A stretch of 10,669 bases of DNA from Thiotrichales bacterium (GTDB lineage Bacteria; Pseudomonadota; Gammaproteobacteria; J044). The stretch is taken from NCBI GenBank assembly GCA_024762895.1, contig JANTGN010000082.1, positions 1 to 10,669 on the forward strand. Reading direction: 5' to 3'. Below the pieces are notes generated by a model. That model saw nothing but the letters and a program-made list of their open reading frames with translations. It had not been told where the DNA came from and did no database searches. The translations under genes and the position numbers were made by a program. Position 1 is the first letter of the stretch; each line of letters starts with the position of its first letter. Positions 6,541 through 10,669 of the stretch are shown in pieces.

Positions 6541-7689
6541 TTACCTCGGCCCTTTAGCAGCACGTGGATGGGTCATTTCTTCGGGTACCTGCAGGTCGGC
6601 AGGTGCCTGTGGATAGGCGCCCCCCTTGCGGAATTCACGGAGCTGGAAGATATAGGCCAGCACCTGCGCAACCGCTACATACAAAGCGGCGGGGATTTCG
6701 TCATTAATGCGGGTGTTGTAATAAATGGCACGCGCCAGGGGTGGTGCCTCATACAGCGGCACATTGGCTTCGAGCGCTATCTTACGAATCTCTCCGGCCA
6801 CCAGGTCCGCGCCCTTGGCCACCATGCGCGGCGCCCCACCCCGCTCAGGATCGTAACGCAGGGCCACGGCAAAATGCGTCGGGTTGGTAATGATCACATC
6901 GGCCTTGGGCACCTCGGTCATCATGCGCTGGCGGGCCATTTCACGTTGCAGACTACGCGTCTTGGCCTTGACCTCGGGATTACCCTCGGTCTCCTTCATC
7001 TCGTCTTTCACTTCCTGGCGGGTCATGCGCAACTGGCGGGTGTGATCCCAGACCTGGAACGGGACATCAACCGCGGCGATCAATACCAGAACAGCTGTTA
7101 GAAACAGGAAGCCCCACATGATCAGCTCACCCGTGGCTGCCAGCGCCGGTTTTATCGAGGCGCTACCCAGCTGTAACAACTCACCGGAATCAATCCACAG
7201 AAGAAGGCCCGCCGCAGTCGTCACGACGATGAACTTGGCCAGGGTCTTGAGTAATTCCATTAAACCCTTCAGTGAAAAGACACGGCCCAGGCCCTTGATG
7301 GGATCGAGTTTTTCAGGCTTGAATTTGATCGACTCACCGGAAAATGACCAGCCACCCAGGCTCAGGGGACCCACGAATGCAGCCACCAGCAATAGAAGAA
7401 TCAGAGGCGTAATCAGCCACAGGGCATCGAGCATAAATTGCATCAGGATGCCGGGTAACAGATAACTATCGAAGGCCGTAGCTCGTTCAAAGGCCAGGCC
7501 ATCCACCATCAGGCGCTCCAGACTACCGATCATATTCTGCCCCAGCATGACACCACCAAAGGCACCAGCAAGAAGGACCATGACTGTATTCAGCTCTCGG
7601 GAGCGGGCAACCTGGCCCTTTTCTTTCGCCTCTCGAAGCCGTTTGGGTGTCGGCTCTTCTGTGCGTTCCTGTGCCTTTTCCTCAGCCAT
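6541..7689 (-). CDS. flhB: Flagellar export switch protein FlhB
   Basis: FlhB (382 aa) is the export-gate protein that switches substrate choice from rod/hook to filament after self-cleavage. The N-terminus EERTEEPTPKRLREAKEKGQ type (here within residues 3-25) is the family hallmark. About four membrane segments lie near 33-52, 87-112, 146-165 and 188-210. The cytoplasmic domain carries the autocleavage motif NPTH at 269-272, with cleavage expected between Asn269 and Pro270. The last 25 residues or so are proline-rich and variable, as usual. The ATG lies 2 bp after the fliR stop and has only a weak upstream GGGT, so initiation probably relies on coupling. FliR and FlhB are separate proteins here, unlike the natural FliR-FlhB fusion of some clostridia. 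Confidence 0.97.
   Translation of the reverse strand: MAEEKAQERTEEPTPKRLREAKEKGQVARSRELNTVMVLLAGAFGGVMLGQNMIGSLERLMVDGLAFERATAFDSYLLPGILMQFMLDALWLITPLILLLLVAAFVGPLSLGGWSFSGESIKFKPEKLDPIKGLGRVFSLKGLMELLKTLAKFIVVTTAAGLLLWIDSGELLQLGSASIKPALAATGELIMWGFLFLTAVLVLIAAVDVPFQVWDHTRQLRMTRQEVKDEMKETEGNPEVKAKTRSLQREMARQRMMTEVPKADVIITNPTHFAVALRYDPERGGAPRMVAKGADLVAGEIRKIALEANVPLYEAPPLARAIYYNTRINDEIPAALYVAVAQVLAYIFQLREFRKGGAYPQAPADLQVPEEMTHPRAAKGPR
6543..6547 (-). promoter_or_regulatory. Ribosome site that fixes the flhA start
   Basis: The minus strand reads GAGGT, overlapping the last sense codon and stop codon of flhB (AGG TAA). The GAGG core is seven bases from the ATG at 6536-6534. It argues against the upstream GTG at 6563 and means ribosomes finishing flhB stop on top of the flhA initiation site. 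Confidence 0.75.
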
Positions 7690-7691
7690 CG

Positions 7692-8462
7692 CTAACCCAG
7701 GACCCCCTGCATCAGTTCAAAGCCATTCAGCATGATGTTTTCAAACAATGGACCCAATGTCGGCATGCTCAACATGATCAGGGTAAAGCCGATCATCAGG
7801 GTCAGCGGAAAGCCCACGGCAAAAATGTTCAGCTGCGGTGCCGAACGGGTAATGATGCCGAATGAGACATTCACCAGTAGCAACGAGGCCACCACTGGCA
7901 GGGAAACCAGCAGGGCTCCCTCAAACATCTGGGTGCCCCATAAAACCATGCCCCAAAGCCCCTCATTCTCAAGTCCGCCTCCCCCTATGGGCAGGGTGCG
8001 AAAACTCTCTACGAGAACCTCGATCAGGATGAGATGACCATTCAGGGAAAGAAAAATCAGCGTGGCCAGCACGATGAAATACTGACCGACAACAGGAACC
8101 TGGATACCATTCTGAGGATCATTCATGGTGGCAAAACCCAGGCCCATACCAAAGGAGATGTATTCACCCGCCATGGCCAGGATGCCAAAGACCATCTGCA
8201 GGACAAAGCCCATGGCCAGGCCAATGATGACCTCATGGACACTGATCAACAGGGCATCCAGACTCAGGAGATCCACCTCGGGCGGACGTGGCAGGATCAG
8301 AGAGACCAGCCAGGCCAGCACAAAGCCCATCAGCACACGCACCCTGACGGGAACGGCGCGAGCACCAAAAATAGGGGCGACCATGAACATGGCACCAATA
8401 CGCATCATGGGCCACATGATGCCGCTGACCCAGACCGAGATTTCTGACAGCGTGAAGGTCAT
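7692..8462 (-). CDS. fliR: Flagellar export gate protein FliR
   Basis: FliR (256 aa) forms, with FliP and FliQ, the FliP5-Q4-R1 channel at the centre of the MS ring. It is almost entirely hydrophobic, with about six membrane-embedded segments, and includes the conserved APIFGARAVPVRVR block (29-42) and TRSAPQLNIFAVGFPLTL near the C-terminus. The open frame could begin at a TTG at 8498 inside fliQ, adding 12 polar residues unlike the family. The ATG at 8462 is preferred because it gives the usual N-terminus and has GGTGG eight bases upstream. The gap from the fliQ stop is 4 bp. Length is typical (about 258-261 aa). Confidence 0.95.
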   Translation of the reverse strand: MTFTLSEISVWVSGIMWPMMRIGAMFMVAPIFGARAVPVRVRVLMGFVLAWLVSLILPRPPEVDLLSLDALLISVHEVIIGLAMGFVLQMVFGILAMAGEYISFGMGLGFATMNDPQNGIQVPVVGQYFIVLATLIFLSLNGHLILIEVLVESFRTLPIGGGGLENEGLWGMVLWGTQMFEGALLVSLPVVASLLLVNVSFGIITRSAPQLNIFAVGFPLTLMIGFTLIMLSMPTLGPLFENIMLNGFELMQGVLG

Positions 8463-8466
8463 ACCG

Positions 8467-8739
8467 CTAACCACCCAGCATGGTGGGTATGTTCTCAAAC
8501 AGGCGTATGGTGAATTCCATAATCAGCTGCAACATCCAGGTCCCGGTAATCAGTAGTGCCAGGGCCATACCAATCAGCTTGGGGATGAAGCTCAGGGTCA
8601 TTTCCTGGATCTGGGTAGCGGCCTGAATCATACCGATCAGCAGGCCAACAATCAGTGCGGTCAGCAACAGGGGAGCGGCCAGATAGATGGTCACCTTCAT
8701 GGCCTCGCTTCCGATATCCAGTACTTCCTGTGGCGTCAT
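8467..8739 (-). CDS. fliQ: Flagellar export gate protein FliQ
   Basis: FliQ (90 aa) is the small two-helix hairpin subunit, present in four copies in the FliPQR export channel. Two hydrophobic segments span about residues 13-40 and 51-78, joined by the conserved polar turn QAATQIQEMTLSFIPK, which packs at the closed mouth of the channel. The length matches the family (89-90 aa). The ATG at 8739 is preceded by AGGAG nine bases upstream, and the fliP stop is 12 bp away. Its last codons and stop carry an inverted repeat that covers the probable fliR ribosome site. Confidence 0.96.
   Translation of the reverse strand: MTPQEVLDIGSEAMKVTIYLAAPLLLTALIVGLLIGMIQAATQIQEMTLSFIPKLIGMALALLITGTWMLQLIMEFTIRLFENIPTMLGG
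8471..8486 (-). repeat. Hairpin at fliQ end covering the fliR ribosome site
   Basis: The minus-strand RNA reads CCACC-AUGCUG-GGUGG, a perfect 5-bp stem with four G-C pairs and a 6-base loop. The 3' arm GGUGG is the only Shine-Dalgarno-like sequence near the fliR ATG, eight bases upstream of it. Ribosomes completing fliQ would open the stem. The role in coupling is inferred, not shown. Confidence 0.4.
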
Positions 8740-8751
8740 TTCGCTAGGCTC

Positions 8752-9492
8752 CTACACCATAAAGCTCGTCGCCAGGGTGCCCATAATCAGGCCCCAGCCA
8801 TCGACGAGTACAAACAACATAATCTTGAAAGGAAGCGAGATGATCAGGGGTGACAGCATCACCATCCCCATGGACATCAGGATACTGGCCACCACCAGAT
8901 CAATAATCAGGAACGGGATCATGACCAGAAAACCAATCTGGAAGGCGGTCTTCAGTTCGCTGGTCACAAAGGCTGGGATCAGGGCGGTAAAGGGTACGCT
9001 CTCGGGTGAGTCCAGCTCCTCGTAACCAGCCATGCGTGCAAACATCTCCAGGTCGTTTTCACGAGTTTGTTCCAGCATGAAGCCACGAAAGGGCTTTTCG
9101 GCCTTATTCCAGGCCTCTTCACCACTGATCTGCTCATCCACATAGGGCTTGACCGCTTCCTGATAGACCTGGGTAAAGACCGGTGCCATCACGAACAGGG
9201 TCAGGAAAAAGCTCAGTCCAATCAGGATCTGTGTAGAAGGCGTCTGCGCGGTACCCAGGGCCTGGCGCAATAAGGCCAGTACGATAATGATACGGGTAAA
9301 CGAGGTCAGCATGATGAGCATGGAAGGCAACAGACTCATCAGCGTCATGAGTAACAGGATCTGCAGACTGACAGTGTATTCCTGGCCACCACCCGCGGTC
9401 GGCGCCGCCGTGACAATATTCAGTCCGGGCTGGGCCAGTGCCTCACCCAGAGGCAGCAGTAATAACATGGCCATGAGCGAGAGACGCTTCAT
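8752..9492 (-). CDS. fliP: Flagellar export gate protein FliP
   Basis: FliP (246 aa) is the main subunit of the FliPQR export channel. Its first 20 residues form a signal peptide (MKRLSLMAMLLLLPLGEALA) with likely cleavage after ALA, as for enterobacterial FliP. The core family block TSFTRIIIVLALLRQALGT is at 63-81. A periplasmic segment (about 105-180) lies between membrane helices, and the C-terminal part has the conserved IIDLVVASILMSMGMVMLSP (196-215). The ATG overlaps the fliO stop as ATGA, and GGAGG lies eight bases upstream within fliO, a classic coupled start. Length is normal for the family. Confidence 0.97.
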   Translation of the reverse strand: MKRLSLMAMLLLLPLGEALAQPGLNIVTAAPTAGGGQEYTVSLQILLLMTLMSLLPSMLIMLTSFTRIIIVLALLRQALGTAQTPSTQILIGLSFFLTLFVMAPVFTQVYQEAVKPYVDEQISGEEAWNKAEKPFRGFMLEQTRENDLEMFARMAGYEELDSPESVPFTALIPAFVTSELKTAFQIGFLVMIPFLIIDLVVASILMSMGMVMLSPLIISLPFKIMLFVLVDGWGLIMGTLATSFMV

Positions 9493-9935
9493 GAGGGCTG
9501 CCTCCGCTTCAGGGCCTCGTTCAGGCGTTGGGCAAAAGGTGCCACAACCGAGCTGGTTTGACTGACCTCGACCGGCTCCTCGAGCACATGCAGGGTCTGT
9601 ACCCGTCCGGGCGCGATACCCAGCAACAGTTGTTCCTTTCCGGCCTGGATCAGTACGATGCGTTCGCGGGGGCCGATGGTCAGTCCTTCCAGCACCTGTA
9701 GATTGCCGCCTGCCGAGTGTTGAATACCGGTCATGCGTTTCATAAACCAGGCCAGGGCCACAATCCCCAGCAGTACCACCATCAGGGCCAGGATCACCTG
9801 CAACAGATAGGCGGAGCCGGAAACACCACTGAGACCGGCAGTCTTTTCCGCAGTCTCTACCGATTCAGCCCATGCAGGCACTGCCAGGGTCATATAACTG
9901 AGGAGTACAAAGCAAAGGCAGGAAAGGTTGCGCAT
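9489..9935 (-). CDS. fliO: Flagellar export assembly protein FliO
   Basis: FliO (148 aa) is a scaffold that helps FliP assemble into the export channel and is poorly conserved between species. It has a predicted signal peptide (1-23, ending PAWA), then a single membrane helix at about 43-65. A cytoplasmic domain follows with the recurring FliO pattern LQVLEGLTIGPRERIVLIQ (79-97) and LLLGIAPGRVQTLHVL. Identification rests on this pattern and on its position between fliN and fliP. The ATG begins 4 bp after the fliN stop; the ribosome site is weak (TAGG close by, AGAGG further away), so coupling to fliN is likely. It ends with a stop that overlaps the fliP start. Confidence 0.93.
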   Translation of the reverse strand: MRNLSCLCFVLLSYMTLAVPAWAESVETAEKTAGLSGVSGSAYLLQVILALMVVLLGIVALAWFMKRMTGIQHSAGGNLQVLEGLTIGPRERIVLIQAGKEQLLLGIAPGRVQTLHVLEEPVEVSQTSSVVAPFAQRLNEALKRRQPS

Positions 9936-9939
9936 GGGC

Positions 9940-10386
9940 CTATTTAAGCCTCTTGACGCGCTCAGCCTGGCTGATGATATCGGTCAGGCGAACTCCAAAT
10001 TTTTCATTCACCACGACGACCTCACCATGGGCAATCAGGGTACCGTTGACCAGCACATCCATGGGTTCCCCGGCGAGTCGGTCCAGTTCAACAACAGAGC
10101 CCTGGTTGAGCTGCAGGAGATTGCGAATCGGCATACGGGTACGGCCGATTTCCATGGAAACAGAAACAGGGATATCCATGATCACGTCCAGGTTCACATC
10201 TTCACCGCCACGAACGGCATGCCCCTCGTCCTTTAATTCATCGAAGGAGGCCTTTTGTGTGTCAGCAGCCTCGGCTGCAGGCGCCTCATCAGAGTCTTCT
10301 TCAACAGAGACGCCCTGATCTTCCATGGCAGCGGCCCACTCATCGGCCAGCTCCTGTTCACTCTTGCCCTTATCTTCATCACTCAT
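9940..10386 (-). CDS. fliN: Flagellar motor switch protein FliN
   Basis: FliN (148 aa) forms the lower rim of the C ring with FliM, takes part in CheY-P binding and docks the FliH export complex. The C-terminal SpoA domain (about 70-143) contains DIPVSVSMEIGRTRMPIRNL and the closing NEKFGVRLTDII, both diagnostic. Residues 1-65 form an acidic, alanine-rich extension including LADEWAAAMEDQG, common in gammaproteobacterial FliN. The open frame runs further upstream to 10425, but the ATG at 10386 is chosen because AAGGAG lies six bases before it and the protein then starts MSDEDKGK. The start overlaps the fliM stop by 8 bp, so fliM and fliN are probably translated in a coupled way. Confidence 0.97.
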   Translation of the reverse strand: MSDEDKGKSEQELADEWAAAMEDQGVSVEEDSDEAPAAEAADTQKASFDELKDEGHAVRGGEDVNLDVIMDIPVSVSMEIGRTRMPIRNLLQLNQGSVVELDRLAGEPMDVLVNGTLIAHGEVVVVNEKFGVRLTDIISQAERVKRLK

Positions 10387-10669
10387 CTTTATCTCCTTCA
10401 GGCAGCTGTGGTTGTACCGCCTCAATTCTTTCTACGGGATTGGTGATCTTGATGGCATTATTGCCATTAGAAACACCAAAAACGCCCTCATAAACCGGAA
10501 CACCCTCGGCACAGAGCTGGACCTTCTCTGGAATATCCATGGGGATAATGTCACCGGCATTCAGATTCAGGATGTCACCCAGGGTCAGCTCGAGCTCAGA
10601 TAGAGTGCTACTGATATCGACAGGTGCGGACTTGATCTCCTCACGCACCGCCAGCGGCCAACGCTCATC
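10379..10669 (-). CDS. fliM: Flagellar motor switch protein FliM, C-terminal fragment (cut by window edge)
   Basis: These are the last 96 residues of FliM, the C-ring protein that receives CheY-P and sets rotation direction. The fragment reads DERWPLAVREEIKSAPVDIS and continues through the SpoA domain that pairs with FliN (ELTLGDILNLNAGDIIPMDI and GNNAIKITNPVERI). The frame is open to the window edge, so the N-terminal CheY-binding peptide and middle domain lie outside. The stop TGA overlaps the fliN start region. Assignment to FliM rather than FliN follows from the sequence and from fliN lying immediately downstream. Confidence 0.96.
   Translation of the reverse strand, partial: DERWPLAVREEIKSAPVDISSTLSELELTLGDILNLNAGDIIPMDIPEKVQLCAEGVPVYEGVFGVSNGNNAIKITNPVERIEAVQPQLPEGDKDE
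10393..10398 (-). promoter_or_regulatory. Ribosome site inside fliM that fixes the fliN start
   Basis: The minus strand reads AAGGAG, six bases before the fliN ATG at 10386 and lying within the last codons of fliM (Glu-Gly-Asp). It argues for the 148-residue FliN rather than the longer open frame. Confidence 0.8.

Noticed and set aside
6382..7101. Long plus-strand open frame (239 codons) opposite flhA and flhB.
   Set aside because: Composition is that of an antisense shadow (rich in His, Gly and Arg), it lies across two well-supported conserved genes, and it matches no family I recognise.
8034..8447. Plus-strand open frame of 137 codons opposite fliR, rich in His, Gln and Asp.
   Set aside because: The residue bias is what results from reading hydrophobic membrane-protein codons on the other strand; no ribosome site or neighbour supports it.
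8463..8498. Upstream TTG start that would extend FliR by 12 residues into fliQ.
   Set aside because: The added residues (MRTYPPCWVVSG if read) are unlike FliR N-termini, and the ATG at 8462 has a placed ribosome-like site and the family-typical start.
9531..9545. RpoN-like motif on the minus strand inside fliO (TGGCACC followed by TTTTGC).
   Set aside because: Only 8 bases lie between the GG and GC dinucleotides, where RpoN promoters need 10. It is fully inside coding sequence and explained by codons.
10387..10425. Upstream extension of fliN by 13 codons.
   Set aside because: The extension would contain the ribosome site itself; the ATG at 10386 has AAGGAG at ideal spacing.
1..10669. Possibility of an undescribed system, mobile element or inserted foreign gene.
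   Set aside because: Every long coding stretch is a recognised flagellar or chemotaxis gene in a conserved order, the junctions are tight, and no target duplication, transposase, integrase, tRNA or repeat array is visible.

Overview
The window is a stretch of bacterial chromosome packed with flagellar and chemotaxis genes, all read from the minus strand. In transcription order (right to left) they are fliM (3' part), fliN, fliO, fliP, fliQ, fliR, flhB, flhA, flhF, flhG (fleN), fliA, cheY, cheZ and cheA (5' part). This order matches the core late-assembly locus of polarly flagellated Gammaproteobacteria such as Pseudomonas, Vibrio and Shewanella. Protein features agree: a CheZ phosphatase is present, the FlhF/FlhG pair that sets polar flagellar number is present, and CheA, CheY and FlhG resemble their Pseudomonas and Vibrio counterparts. 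Base composition looks moderate, a little above half G+C by eye. The genus cannot be fixed from the sequence alone.

Layout: 10669-9940 encodes the C-ring switch proteins FliM and FliN. 9935-6541 encodes the membrane export gate (FliO, FliP, FliQ, FliR, FlhB), followed by FlhA at 6536-4431. 4409-2303 holds flhF and flhG, the GTPase/ATPase pair for flagellar placement and counting. 2269-1541 is fliA, the flagellar sigma factor (sigma-28). A 102-bp gap (1439-1540) is the only sizeable non-coding stretch. After it come cheY, cheZ and cheA, the excitation core of chemotaxis signalling.

The genes upstream of the fliA-cheY gap are separated by at most about 33 bp or overlap, so they look like one transcription unit with much translational coupling. 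The fliA-cheY gap is the one place where independent control is plausible. It holds a tentative sigma-28-like promoter, two short hairpins and a near-perfect Shine-Dalgarno sequence that selects a TTG start for cheY. FliA made from the upstream gene could therefore boost expression of cheYZA directly downstream.

I see no mobile element, tRNA, rRNA, CRISPR array, frameshift, broken gene or unexplained coding region. I find no evidence of an undescribed system here. The observations worth a second look concern start codons and RNA structure at gene junctions. Start sites were reassigned from the longest open frame to a better-supported codon in fliA, flhA, fliR and fliN.
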